Assembly (NCBI GenBank): GCA_025350665.1
Contig: JANXXJ010000340.1
Location: 1 to 33,347 of the forward strand
Length of the DNA: 33,347 bases
Direction: 5' to 3'
Source: Gemmatimonadota bacterium
GTDB lineage: Bacteria; Gemmatimonadota; Gemmatimonadetes; Gemmatimonadales; GWC2-71-9
The position numbers and the translations under genes were made by a program. Below, one piece after another: positions 18,034 to 25,556 of this stretch. The stretch's first letter is position 1. Each line of letters begins with the position of its first letter. The notes under the pieces were generated by a model, which saw only the letters and a list, made by a program, of their open reading frames with translations, was not told where the DNA came from and searched no databases.

Positions 18034-19086
18034 ATGAACAGTCGAGTCCAGCGATTCCAGCCGGTCGTGTTCGCAGTGCTATTCCTCGTCCAGGGTTGTA
18101 TGGGAACGCCGACCGAACCCGCTCAGGTCCAGATCCCGAGCCTGGAACGGGTGAGGGCCGTCGAGTTGACCGAATTGCTTCCGTTTGACGCGTACTCGAG
18201 CTCGGCCCGCGGGGTCAACAGCAAGGGCCAGGTGGTCGGGATGTACGCTGTGCTCGGCAGGTCCACCCAGAGGGGCTTTCTCTGGGACAACGGAGCGCTG
18301 ACCGATCTTGGGACCTTCGTGCCTCAGGCCATCAATGACCAGGGTCAGATGGTCGGCGTGAACCAGGTGGACTTCCAATCGTACCTATGGGACCATGGCA
18401 CGCTCACCCAGATACCGTGCCGCGGCAGGAGAATCAACGTGCGCGGACACGTGGCTGGCACCTGGTTCACGCCGAGTGGCCACTTTCACGGGTGTCTCTG
18501 GAGCGAAGGACGATTGATCGACATCCCGGGCCTGACGCCCGTTGCCAACGATTATGGGGCGGATTTCGTCAGCGTTCAGGGCCTGAACGACCAGGACCAA
18601 ATTGTCGGGTTCTCGGGAATCGGGGGATATTTCTATCCGAACCGGGCGTTCTTGTGGAATCGCGGGACCCTGACGCCGCTCGGTACGGCTGCGCCGGGCA
18701 ACGCCGGTGAAGCAGTCGCGACCGACATCAGCGGCAATGGCCGGATCGTTGGCGATGCCACGAGCGCCCAATTCCTGTTCTCTCCCTTCCTCTGGAGGGA
18801 GCGAACGATGGCGACCATCGGCGGTCTCCCCGGCCTCCTCGACGCGACAGCCGTCAGTGACCGGGGGGACGTTGCCGGTCTCTGTAACGATTCCGACGTG
18901 TCGGCGCTCCCCACTCAGCCGAGCTATCTCTGCGTTTGGCACGAGGGCTCCACCACGGCACTCGTCGGCCCCGGCTCAGGGCGCGTATTCGGTTACATCT
19001 CGGACATGGCCGCTGACGGGAAGTTCGTCGTTGGTGAGTTTTCCGCTCCTGGTGGCTTTCAGCACGCGGCGGTGTGGCATCGGTAA
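18034..19086 (+). CDS. HAF-repeat (extracellular repeat) lipoprotein
   Basis: 350 residues. The start at ATG 18034 is followed by a lipoprotein signal with lipobox LVQGC, so I prefer it to the open frame from 17977. The rest is a chain of about six or seven imperfect repeats of 35-50 residues with the HAF pattern: 'ARGVNSKGQVVGMYAV', 'RGFLWDNGALTDLGT', 'AINDQGQMVGV', 'RAFLWNRGTLTPLGT', 'DISGNGRIVGDA' and 'AVSDRGDVAGLC', ending 'GGFQHAAVWHR'. Such repeats are predicted to form a beta-propeller-like domain on the cell surface; function in the family is not established. By eye its base composition is less GC-rich than its neighbours, and it sits beside a gene fragment and a tandem repeat, which hints at acquisition. 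No clear partner gene. Confidence 0.82.
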   Translation: MNSRVQRFQPVVFAVLFLVQGCMGTPTEPAQVQIPSLERVRAVELTELLPFDAYSSSARGVNSKGQVVGMYAVLGRSTQRGFLWDNGALTDLGTFVPQAINDQGQMVGVNQVDFQSYLWDHGTLTQIPCRGRRINVRGHVAGTWFTPSGHFHGCLWSEGRLIDIPGLTPVANDYGADFVSVQGLNDQDQIVGFSGIGGYFYPNRAFLWNRGTLTPLGTAAPGNAGEAVATDISGNGRIVGDATSAQFLFSPFLWRERTMATIGGLPGLLDATAVSDRGDVAGLCNDSDVSALPTQPSYLCVWHEGSTTALVGPGSGRVFGYISDMAADGKFVVGEFSAPGGFQHAAVWHR

Positions 19087-19459
19087 GCGTCGAGCGACCG
19101 CATCTCCGAATCGGGTGCCGCCCCCAGGCGCTCGATCCACGGCGTCGCGCCCCCGAGGCACTCGAGACAACCGCACGATTCCCTGATCGCACGATTCCCT
19201 GATCTGCAGGCCCGACGAGAAGGGTCGCCTCGAACCCGCCGGCCGAAATGCCGCCTGGGTCCGGTCGGCCACGGAAGGGCCCGGCATCCCGGACCAACCG
19301 CCGTAGCCGGAGGGCTCAAAACTGGCCAAATTGGCGGGCCGGGCACGCCAATTGCCCGGTGGAGGGGCCTACAAGCAGAGGTGCCAAGCCGACCCGGTCT
19401 GGACGCTGTTCTTACAGTATTGTTGACTGGAAGGGGCTAGGCCGCATCCTCGCGTTGGG
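19087..19459. other. Gene-free stretch between HAF gene and dehydrogenase fragment
   Basis: No frame on either strand here gives a protein I can recognise, and none has a plausible ribosome site. The only structure seen is the 16-bp tandem repeat at 19173-19204. A bit of the ancestral dehydrogenase gene might once have occupied the right end, but nothing upstream of about 19460 reads as that enzyme. Confidence 0.5.
19173..19204. repeat. Perfect 16-bp tandem duplication
   Basis: GCACGATTCCCTGATC occurs twice head to tail without mismatch, in non-coding DNA 87 bases after the HAF gene stop. Two copies are too few for a CRISPR or minisatellite; it looks like a slippage or rejoining duplication. 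Confidence 0.85.
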
Positions 19460-19660
19460 GTCGACCGGCTGATCGAGCAGACCAAAGCGGGAGCGCGGGT
19501 GGAAGGTGTGGAGGAGATTCTCGTCCCGGGTGAATCGGAAATGCGAGCGCGCGAACGAAGCCTGCGGGACGGTGTGCCGCTCCGGCCTTCGACCTATCAC
19601 GCGCTCCTGACCTATGCCCGGAAGGCAGGGCTGACCACCGACCTGGTAGTGGTCGGATAG
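19460..19660 (+). pseudogene. C-terminal fragment of a malate/L-lactate dehydrogenase (Ldh_2 family)
   Basis: Without any start codon, the frame reads 'VDRLIEQTKAGARVEGVEEI' then LVPGESEMRARERSLRDGVP and 'STYHALLTYARKAGLTTDLV' to a TAG at 19658. This is the C-terminal tail of the NAD(P)-dependent malate/lactate dehydrogenase family, with its VPGE motif followed by a charged R-E-R-x-L-R-D-G-[IV]-P segment. A full enzyme is about 340-360 residues; only about 66 remain. An in-frame TGA stands at 19424-19426 and the sequence between it and 19460 does not resemble the family, so the break point is near 19450. It lies 120 bases before the M20 peptidase gene and is not expected to be translated. Confidence 0.75.
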
Positions 19661-19680
19661 CCCAGCCGATCGGCTATTTT
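19657..19680 (+). terminator. Possible intrinsic terminator after the dehydrogenase fragment
   Basis: ATAGCC (19657-19662) pairs with GGCTAT (19672-19677) across a 9-base loop, followed by TTTT when the last stem base is counted. The stop codon of the fragment is in the left arm, as if this were the original terminator of the lost gene. The stem is short, so strength is doubtful. Confidence 0.35.
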
Positions 19681-19780
19681 CGCTTGCCGTTTCGCCGGTC
19701 CGCGGTTTCAGGCCGCCACTTCCGGGAGGGCGGCGCGTCGGCGAGATTGGGGGGTCGGACACCCTCCACCGGAATGGCCC

Positions 19781-21190
19781 ATGAAACGCTCCGTACTCGT
19801 CGCGTCGCTCTCGTCGGCGCTCATCGCGATCGCCCCCGCCATGGCCCAGGTGACCCGGCCGGCGGCGGAACAGGCGCTGGCCCGGGCGATCTACCAGGAA
19901 TTCATCGGCATCAACTCGGGCTTCACCACCGGTGCGACGACCCCGGTCGTGCAGGCCGCCGTGGCGCGCCTCAAGGCGGCGGGCTTCTCCGACGGCGACA
20001 TCCACGTCGACGGTGCCAATCCGAAAAAGATGAATCTCGTGGTGCGCTATCACGGGAGCGGCGGCCGGAAGCCCATCCTCCTCGTCGCCCACACCGACGT
20101 CGTCGAGGCCAAGCGCGAAGACTGGAGCATGGATCCGTTCCAGCTCAATGAAAAAGACGGCTACTTCTACGGGCGTGGGGTCGGCGACGACAAGGCCCAG
20201 GCCGCGGCCTGGATCGCCAACCTGATCCAGTACAAAGCGGAAGGTTTCACGCCCGACCGGGACATCATCGTCGCGCTCACGGCCGACGAAGAAGGCGGCG
20301 GTCCGTTCAACGGGGTCGACTGGCTCCTCAAGAACCATCGCGACTGGATCGACGCGGAGTACGCCCTGAACGAGGGCGGGTGGGGCGAGTCCGTGAACGG
20401 CAAGCGGATTGCCAACGATCTCCAGGTCAGCGAGAAATACGTGCTCGGCTTCCGGCTCGAAGTCCGGAACAAGGGCGGCCACAGCTCGCTCCCCGTCGCC
20501 GACAACGCGATCTATCATCTCGCCGGCGCCCTCGACCGGCTCTCGCGCTTCGCTTTTCCCATGAAGACCAACGAGGTGACGGCCGCCTATTTCAAGCAGA
20601 TGGCGAAGACCGAGACCGGCGAGGTAAAGGCCGACCTCGAGAAGGTCGCGGCCGGTTCCCAGGAGGCGATGCAGCGGGTCGCCAGGTCGTCAACGTCCTG
20701 GAACGCCACCCTCCGCACGACCTGCGTCGCCACGATGCTCGAGGGCGGCCATGCCATGAACGCGCTCCCGCAGCTCGCGGCCGCGACGATCAACTGCCGG
20801 GTTCTTCCCGAGGACGCCCCGGAGTACGTCCAGGAAGCCGTGCGCAAAGCCGTGGCTGATACAGCGGTCGCCATCAGCCGCGCCAACGATCTGGGCCGCG
20901 GGCCGGCTTCGCCGCTCCGTCCGGACGTGATGAACGCCGTCACCGAAGTCACCAGCGCAATGTGGCCCGGCGTCGTGACCGTGCCGATCATGGTGATGGG
21001 CGCCACCGATGGCCGCTCGCTCCGATCGGCCGGAATTCCGACCTACGGGGTGCAGGGGTTCTTCTTCGATCGCGACGACATTCGCTTCCATGGCCGCGAT
21101 GAGCGGATTCGGGTGCAATCCTTCTATGAAGGTCAGGCGTTTCTGTATGAACTGGTGAAGCGGCTGGCGCGCCCGAAGCCGATTTCGTGA
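19781..21190 (+). CDS. Exported M20-family metallopeptidase
   Basis: 469 residues with a clean signal peptide (MKRSVLVASLSSALIAIAPA-MAQ). It is a di-zinc amidohydrolase of the M20/M25/M40 group (dipeptidase, carboxypeptidase or N-acyl amino acid deacylase). Metal and catalytic motifs are intact: LLVAHTDVV (H104, D106), 'YFYGRGVGDDKAQAAA' (bridging Asp), ALTADEEGGG (general-base Glu and metal Glu at 170-171), ALNEGGWGES and the last His in 'GFFFDRDDIRFHGRDERI'. The lid/dimerisation domain lies between ('RLEVRNKGGHSSLPVADNAI' to 'INCRVLPEDAP'). An exported form would scavenge peptides or acyl amino acids in the periplasm. It stands alone, not in an operon. Substrate not predictable. Confidence 0.92.
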   Translation: MKRSVLVASLSSALIAIAPAMAQVTRPAAEQALARAIYQEFIGINSGFTTGATTPVVQAAVARLKAAGFSDGDIHVDGANPKKMNLVVRYHGSGGRKPILLVAHTDVVEAKREDWSMDPFQLNEKDGYFYGRGVGDDKAQAAAWIANLIQYKAEGFTPDRDIIVALTADEEGGGPFNGVDWLLKNHRDWIDAEYALNEGGWGESVNGKRIANDLQVSEKYVLGFRLEVRNKGGHSSLPVADNAIYHLAGALDRLSRFAFPMKTNEVTAAYFKQMAKTETGEVKADLEKVAAGSQEAMQRVARSSTSWNATLRTTCVATMLEGGHAMNALPQLAAATINCRVLPEDAPEYVQEAVRKAVADTAVAISRANDLGRGPASPLRPDVMNAVTEVTSAMWPGVVTVPIMVMGATDGRSLRSAGIPTYGVQGFFFDRDDIRFHGRDERIRVQSFYEGQAFLYELVKRLARPKPIS

Positions 21191-21263
21191 GCCGCGGGCC
21201 GTAGTCATTAGCTTACTTGGGATCGGGAAGGGCAGTCACGGTTCCTCACCCAAGGAGCGCCAG

Positions 21264-21596
21264 ATGATCACGTTCCAGGTCGTGCCCCGCCGCGGACTCG
21301 ATGCCTATCGCATGGTCCGGTCCAAAGTCATCCACGAAGCCCGCACCTGGTCGTGGGCCAACAAGAAGAAGACCCGGCTCCGCCATGCCCGGGCCGAGGC
21401 CGGATCGATCGAGGTCGGCCACGCCGACGGGGTCATGACCGCCCGTATCCACCCGAAGACCCCGCAGGACACCTTCTTTCTCACCGAAAAGCTGATCGGC
21501 CGGCTGGTGGCGTGGTTCAACGACGATCTCGCCGCCATCAACATCCAGTTTTCGGAGGCCGAGCCGCCCAAGGCCACGCGCAAGCGGAAACGCTAG
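21264..21596 (+). CDS. Small basic protein of unknown function
   Basis: 110 residues, not a family I recognise. Coding is supported by a good Shine-Dalgarno (AAGGAG, 21252-21257) six bases before the ATG, normal GC-rich codon use, and a plausible folded composition: 'MITFQVVPRRGLDAYRMV', a very basic middle (ANKKKTRLRHARAE), a strand pair ('SIEVGHADGVMTARIHPK'), an amphipathic helix ('FFLTEKLIGRLVAWFNDDLA') and a Lys/Arg tail (KATRKRKR). No signal peptide or membrane helix, so cytosolic; the charge suggests nucleic-acid contact, but there is no known motif. Convergent with the SDR gene 39 bases downstream. Confidence 0.65.
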   Translation: MITFQVVPRRGLDAYRMVRSKVIHEARTWSWANKKKTRLRHARAEAGSIEVGHADGVMTARIHPKTPQDTFFLTEKLIGRLVAWFNDDLAAINIQFSEAEPPKATRKRKR

Positions 21597-21625
21597 GATT
21601 CGGCCCTCTCGAGGGTTCATCCCGT

Positions 21626-21638
21626 TGAGACGGTCTCA
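21626..21638. repeat. Short perfect inverted repeat between convergent genes
   Basis: TGAGAC-G-GTCTCA, overlapping the stop codon of the SDR gene. A neighbouring CCCTC-TC-GAGGG (21604-21615) forms a second small palindrome. Together they may help end transcription from both sides, but there is no T-run. Confidence 0.3.
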
Positions 21639-22526
21639 GTGCGTGGAGTGCGCGATGCCGGTTAGGTCTTCGCTCAGTCTCTTGAGCCTGGCGCGGGCCT
21701 CGGCGTCGTAGGCCTGCTGGTGGGCTCGGCCCGCTTTGAGCCCGATGAAGTACTGCCCGCTCCCCATGTCCGGCGCCTGGACCAGCTGGAGCACCGCTTT
21801 GGCCCCCTCGTCGATCGTGGCCTGGGGCTGGTAGCCGGCCTTGGCCACCATGCCGGTCGGCATCAGGGTGGCCGGATGGAGCGCGTTCACCGTCACGCCC
21901 TTCCCTTCAAGCTCATGGGCCAGGTCGAAGGTGAACATCACCTGCGCCAGCTTGCTCTGGCCGTAGGCCCGGAGCGGACTGAAGTTCTTTGCCATCATCA
22001 CATCGTCGAAATCGACCGGGCTGGCCGCGAGCGATGAGACGTTGACGATCCGCGCCGGCGCGCTCGCCAGCAGTTGCGGCAACAGCAACCGGGTCAGCAG
22101 CACCCCCGACAGGTAGTTCACCTGCATCCGGATCTCGGCGCCTTCGGCCGTCAGTTGCCGGTCCGCGGGGACGGAGCCGATGCCGGCATTGTTGATCAGC
22201 ACGTCGAGCCGGCTGTAGTCCTTGAGGATGGTCGCCCCGAACTGGCGGACCTGCGCCAGGGAGGCGAAGTCGGCGGCGTAGAAACGGGCGCTGCCCTTGC
22301 CGGCCTGTTCGATCTCCCGCACGACTTCGGCGCCACGAGCCGAGTCGCGGCCGTGGACGATGACGTGCGCTCCGCCGGCAGCCAGCCGGAGGGCCACCTC
22401 ACGGCCGAGCCCGCTGGTCGAGCCGGTCACGAGGATGACCGGCTGGCCCGGAGTCGGGCGGGCCTGGGCGTGGGCGATCGAACCAGCCAGCGCTGCGGCG
22501 ACGATGATTGCGAAGGGGATCTTCAT
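21636..22526 (-). CDS. SDR-family NAD(P)-dependent oxidoreductase with a signal peptide
   Basis: 296 residues. The Rossmann core is complete: TGSTSGLG (about 35-42) for the cofactor, NNAG, catalytic Ser in 'RIVNVSSLAAS' and the YGQSK pair (Tyr/Lys). 'HALHP'-like 'VNALHPATLMPTG' follows. It resembles the retinol-dehydrogenase/WW-oxidoreductase-like subgroup. Residues 1-21 are a typical Sec signal peptide (MKIPFAIIVAAALAGSIAHA-Q), and no start codon lies between it and the first Rossmann strand, so the leader is part of the gene. This is odd, because NAD(P)H is cytoplasmic. It could be membrane-tethered by an uncleaved helix instead. AGAGG precedes the ATG by 7 bases. It follows the CoA-transferase gene by 98 bases and may or may not belong to that operon. 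Confidence 0.88.
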   Translation of the reverse strand: MKIPFAIIVAAALAGSIAHAQARPTPGQPVILVTGSTSGLGREVALRLAAGGAHVIVHGRDSARGAEVVREIEQAGKGSARFYAADFASLAQVRQFGATILKDYSRLDVLINNAGIGSVPADRQLTAEGAEIRMQVNYLSGVLLTRLLLPQLLASAPARIVNVSSLAASPVDFDDVMMAKNFSPLRAYGQSKLAQVMFTFDLAHELEGKGVTVNALHPATLMPTGMVAKAGYQPQATIDEGAKAVLQLVQAPDMGSGQYFIGLKAGRAHQQAYDAEARARLKRLSEDLTGIAHSTH

Positions 22527-22624
22527 TCAAACCTCTCGATGATGTGATGGGCGGCTGGATTCGGAGTGATCACGGGGGCAGGTGGCGGCCCATCGAACGA
22601 GTCTGGCCGGTGGCGCGGGCCGCC

Positions 22625-23791
22625 TCACCGCGGCCGCCCCTGCTCGAGTTCCGCCAGGACAGCCGCCGTGTGCTCGCCTAACGCTGGAATCCGGTCCATC
22701 CGGGGGGCGACTCCGCGCAGATTGTGGGGCGGCAGCAGAGCGGGGACGGTGCCCGCGAACGAGTCGAGCTCGGTCCATCGTCCGCGGGCCGCCAGTTGCG
22801 GATGGCTGGCCACCGCCGCCACATCATTTACCATCGCGTTGGCGATCTCGCCCCGTTCCAGCCGCTCGACCACGGCGGCCGCCGTGAGCTGGCCGAAGAC
22901 CTTCTCGATCAACACCTCGAGTTCGCGGCGGTTGGTGAGCCGGTCGGCGTTCCGGGCGTAGCGCGGATCGTCGGCCAGGTCGGCGTGGCCCAGCACCACC
23001 TCGCAGAGCCGGCGCCACTCCCGTTCGTTCTGGATCGCGAACATCACGTCGCCGTCGGCGCATTTGTAGGCGCCGTAGGGCACGATCATGTTGTGGCGGA
23101 GCCCGGCCCGCGGCGGGGCCGCGCCGGTGCCGAGCTGGACGTAGAGCTGCGGCGTCACCCATTCGACCAGGCATTCCAGCATCGAGATGTCGATCCGGTC
23201 GCCCCGGTCGGTCCGGTCCCGCTGGCGGAGCGCCGCCTGGACGCTTGCGAAGGCATGGAGCCCGGCGGCAATGTCGGCCACGCTGATGCCGACCTTGGCC
23301 GCCGCGTCCGGCGTTCCAGTCAGGCTCACCACGCCGGCCTCAGCCTGGATCAGCATGTCGTACGCCTTCTTGTTCCGATATGGGCCATCCGGTCCGTAGC
23401 CCGAGATCCCGACCCAGATGAGCCGTGGTGCCAGGGCCGCCACGGCCTCGTAGCCCAGGCCCATACGCTCGACCGCGCCCGGAGCCAGGTTGTGGACGAA
23501 CACGTCGGCCCGCGCCACCAGCCGGAGCAGCGCCGCGCGGCCGACGTCGGTCTTGAGGTCCAGTACCACGCTTTCCTTCCCCCGGTTGAGCCAGGCGAAG
23601 TAGGCGGACATGCCGTTGAGCGCACCGTCATAGCCGCGGGCGAAGTCGCCGCCGTCGGGCCGTTCGATTTTGATGACTCGGGCCCCCAGATCCGCGAACT
23701 GGCGGGAACAGAAGGGTCCGGTCACCGCCTGTTCCAGCGCGACGACGGTGAGTCCCGAGTATGGCAGATCGGACGGCAGCGAAGCGGTCAT
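22625..23791 (-). CDS. Family III (CaiB/BaiF) CoA-transferase, candidate itaconate CoA-transferase
   Basis: 388 residues, moves CoA between carboxylic acids through enzyme-bound anhydrides. Family features are the N-terminal 'LEQAVTGPFCSRQFADLGAR' and VIKIERPDGGD, 'WLNRGKESVVLDLK', 'ISGYGPDGPY', and the catalytic Asp in GISVADIAAG (D173, matching Asp169 of formyl-CoA transferase). C-terminal 'RIPALGEHTAAVLAEL' is typical. It is last of the eight tightly spaced catabolic genes, 6 bases after the flavin oxidase. With CitE, MaoC, acyl-CoA dehydrogenase and MmgE/PrpD in the same operon, the P. aeruginosa itaconate cluster gives the closest precedent, where a family III transferase activates itaconate. 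Other C4-C5 dicarboxylates (mesaconate, citramalate) fit as well. The TTA-GGC pair at 22676-22683 is part of CGTTAGGC. Confidence 0.9.
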   Translation of the reverse strand: MTASLPSDLPYSGLTVVALEQAVTGPFCSRQFADLGARVIKIERPDGGDFARGYDGALNGMSAYFAWLNRGKESVVLDLKTDVGRAALLRLVARADVFVHNLAPGAVERMGLGYEAVAALAPRLIWVGISGYGPDGPYRNKKAYDMLIQAEAGVVSLTGTPDAAAKVGISVADIAAGLHAFASVQAALRQRDRTDRGDRIDISMLECLVEWVTPQLYVQLGTGAAPPRAGLRHNMIVPYGAYKCADGDVMFAIQNEREWRRLCEVVLGHADLADDPRYARNADRLTNRRELEVLIEKVFGQLTAAAVVERLERGEIANAMVNDVAAVASHPQLAARGRWTELDSFAGTVPALLPPHNLRGVAPRMDRIPALGEHTAAVLAELEQGRPR

Positions 23792-23797
23792 CGGGTC

Positions 23798-24958
23798 CTA
23801 AAAGATGTTGGTCTCGACCGCGCCCGACCGGCCGGCGAACCGGGTGATCCGGAGGTCGTCGATGTCGATCGTGTGGGCTCGGCCGTCGAGGATCTCTTCC
23901 GCCATGAGAAGCCCGGCGGCCGGTGAGTGCATCACCCCGTGGCCGCTGAATCCGCTGGCGTCCACGTAGTTAGGCAGGTCCGGATGACGCCCCAGTACCG
24001 GCATGTGATCCGGGGTGACCTCATATAGGCCGGCCCAGCACTGCCGTTCGGCGAGCCGGGCGTCCTCGATCCTCGGGAACCGGCTGATCCCGGCCGCAAG
24101 CACGGTCTCGAGCCAGGGCCAGTCGACGTCGAGACGCTCACTCGAGGGCTCGTCCGGCCTGGTCAGGCCCATAAGGAGTCCGCGACCCTCTTTCCGGATG
24201 TAGAAGCCGCTCACCACGTCGAATGCGAACGGCATCCCGTCGGGAAATCCGTCGAAGGCCTCGGTCATGTAAATGTTCCGCCGGTACGGGAGGACCGGAA
24301 TCTCCAGGCCCGCGAGCGTCCCGACCGCGCCGGCCCAGGGGCCGGCGGTGTTCACCAGCACATCGCATCCGATCCGGCCGCCCGGCGTCTCGACACCGGT
24401 GACCAGGTCGCCGGCGCGATGGACCGCGGTGACCGCCGTATCGCAGCGGATCGTGACGCCCAGATCCCGCGCCCGGGTGACGTAGCCCATCGCCACGCCG
24501 TGCGGATCGCAATAGCCGTCGAGCCGGCAGTAGGTGGCGCCGATCACGTCGTCCACCCGGGTGCCCGGCACGAAGCGCTCGATGTCGAGGGGGTCCAGAA
24601 CTTCCGTCGGCACGCCGAACCGGTGCTGCAGTTCCACCTGGCCGAGGTACTTGGCCCAGACGGCGGGATCGGTGATCAGCATCAGGTAGCCCACCTGCCG
24701 GAGCTCCGAGTGTCCGCCGATTTCCTCGGTGAACCGCGCCAGCCGCTCGATGCTGTACTGCGAGAGCCGGATGTTGACCTCGGCGGCGAACTGATGGCGA
24801 ACTCCCGCGGCCGATCGCGCCGTGCTCCCGGTGGCCGGCGAGACGGCCCGCTCGAGGATCGTCACATCGGTGGCGCCCCGGAGCGCCAGGTGGCAGGCGA
24901 TCGACGCCCCGATGATGCCTCCGCCGACGATGACGATCGACGCGCCCGTGGTACTCAT
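23798..24958 (-). CDS. FAD-dependent oxidoreductase (DAO / sarcosine-oxidase-like family)
   Basis: 386 residues. ATG 24958 is chosen because the FAD-binding strand starts right after it ('ASIVIVGGGIIGASIACHLA', GxGxxG) and the open frame beyond has no homology. ERAVSPATGSTARSAAG follows the Glu that binds the FAD ribose. Further family blocks are 'CDVLVNTAGPWAGAVG', 'QCWAGLYEVTPDHMPVLG' and 'SGFSGHGVMHSPAAGLLMAE'. Members oxidise amines or amino acids (sarcosine, glycine, D-amino acids, opines), or 2-hydroxy acids. The conserved covalent-flavin Cys of monomeric sarcosine oxidase is not evident. It lies 7 bases after the decarboxylase beta subunit and 6 before the CoA-transferase, so in the catabolic operon. 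It could make the 2-oxo acid used by the decarboxylase; this is inference. Confidence 0.88.
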   Translation of the reverse strand: MSTTGASIVIVGGGIIGASIACHLALRGATDVTILERAVSPATGSTARSAAGVRHQFAAEVNIRLSQYSIERLARFTEEIGGHSELRQVGYLMLITDPAVWAKYLGQVELQHRFGVPTEVLDPLDIERFVPGTRVDDVIGATYCRLDGYCDPHGVAMGYVTRARDLGVTIRCDTAVTAVHRAGDLVTGVETPGGRIGCDVLVNTAGPWAGAVGTLAGLEIPVLPYRRNIYMTEAFDGFPDGMPFAFDVVSGFYIRKEGRGLLMGLTRPDEPSSERLDVDWPWLETVLAAGISRFPRIEDARLAERQCWAGLYEVTPDHMPVLGRHPDLPNYVDASGFSGHGVMHSPAAGLLMAEEILDGRAHTIDIDDLRITRFAGRSGAVETNIF

Positions 24959-24965
24959 CGCGGCG

Positions 24966-25556
24966 TCAGTCCTCGAGCGCCTGGGCCGCCCCCAGGAGCG
25001 CGGCACGGGTCCGGTGGGCGAGGAATGGCCCGTCGCGGGGCGGGAGTGACCTGGGTTCCGGTTCCGCGACGATCTTGATGACGGCCACGAGCGGTGCCGT
25101 AGCTCGGTGGACATCGTTCCGCAGCTGATCCACCTGGTCGAGCGTCGTGATGGTTCGGACGTCGGCGATGCCGCAGGCCAGCGCCACCGCGGCGAGGTCG
25201 GTGGGCCCCGCCGTGTGGGTCTTCTGATTCCCGGTCTCGCCGAACCGTTCGTTGTCGAGGATCACGATCCGGAGATTGGCCGGCTGTTCCACGCCGATGG
25301 TCGCGAAGCTGCCGAGGCCCATCAGCATTTCGCCGTCGCCGGTCACCACCAGCACCGGCCGCGTCGGCTGGGCGATCGCCAGGCCGAGTCCCACCATCGC
25401 GGCCCCGCCCATGGCGCCCCAGAGGGGAAAGTCGAGGGCCGAGTCGCCGGCGGCGGCCACGTCGTAGGCCGAGGCGCCGAGTCCGGTGGTGACGACGAGC
25501 TCGCCGCGGTCGGCGAGGAGACGGCGGACGGCTTCGCGGCGGGGAAGGGCGGTCAT
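24966..25556 (-). CDS. Thiamine-diphosphate decarboxylase, beta (TPP-binding) subunit, sulfopyruvate/phosphonopyruvate type
   Basis: 196 residues, equivalent to the C-terminal half of a ThDP decarboxylase. The ThDP/Mg motif is GDGEMLMGLG (GDG at 73-75) with the distal Asn in VILDN (N102), followed by 'ERFGETGNQKTHTAG'. 'DFPLWGAMGGAAMVGLGLAI' is typical of the ComE / phosphonopyruvate decarboxylase branch. The ATG overlaps the stop of the alpha subunit (ATGA), which supports a heteromeric enzyme. The known branch members decarboxylate sulfopyruvate (coenzyme M synthesis) or phosphonopyruvate; no sulfolactate or phosphonate genes are present here. The 2-oxo acid substrate is therefore unknown. 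The frame beyond the ATG, to 26120, is a shadow of the alpha gene. Confidence 0.87.
   Translation of the reverse strand: MTALPRREAVRRLLADRGELVVTTGLGASAYDVAAAGDSALDFPLWGAMGGAAMVGLGLAIAQPTRPVLVVTGDGEMLMGLGSFATIGVEQPANLRIVILDNERFGETGNQKTHTAGPTDLAAVALACGIADVRTITTLDQVDQLRNDVHRATAPLVAVIKIVAEPEPRSLPPRDGPFLAHRTRAALLGAAQALED

Noticed and set aside
19173-19204. CRISPR-like direct repeat
   Set aside because: Two copies directly adjoining with no spacer and no cas genes; simple tandem duplication.
19248-19472. Plus-strand 74-codon frame over the gene-free stretch
   Set aside because: No ribosome site, low-complexity Arg/Ser content and it runs out of frame into the dehydrogenase remnant.
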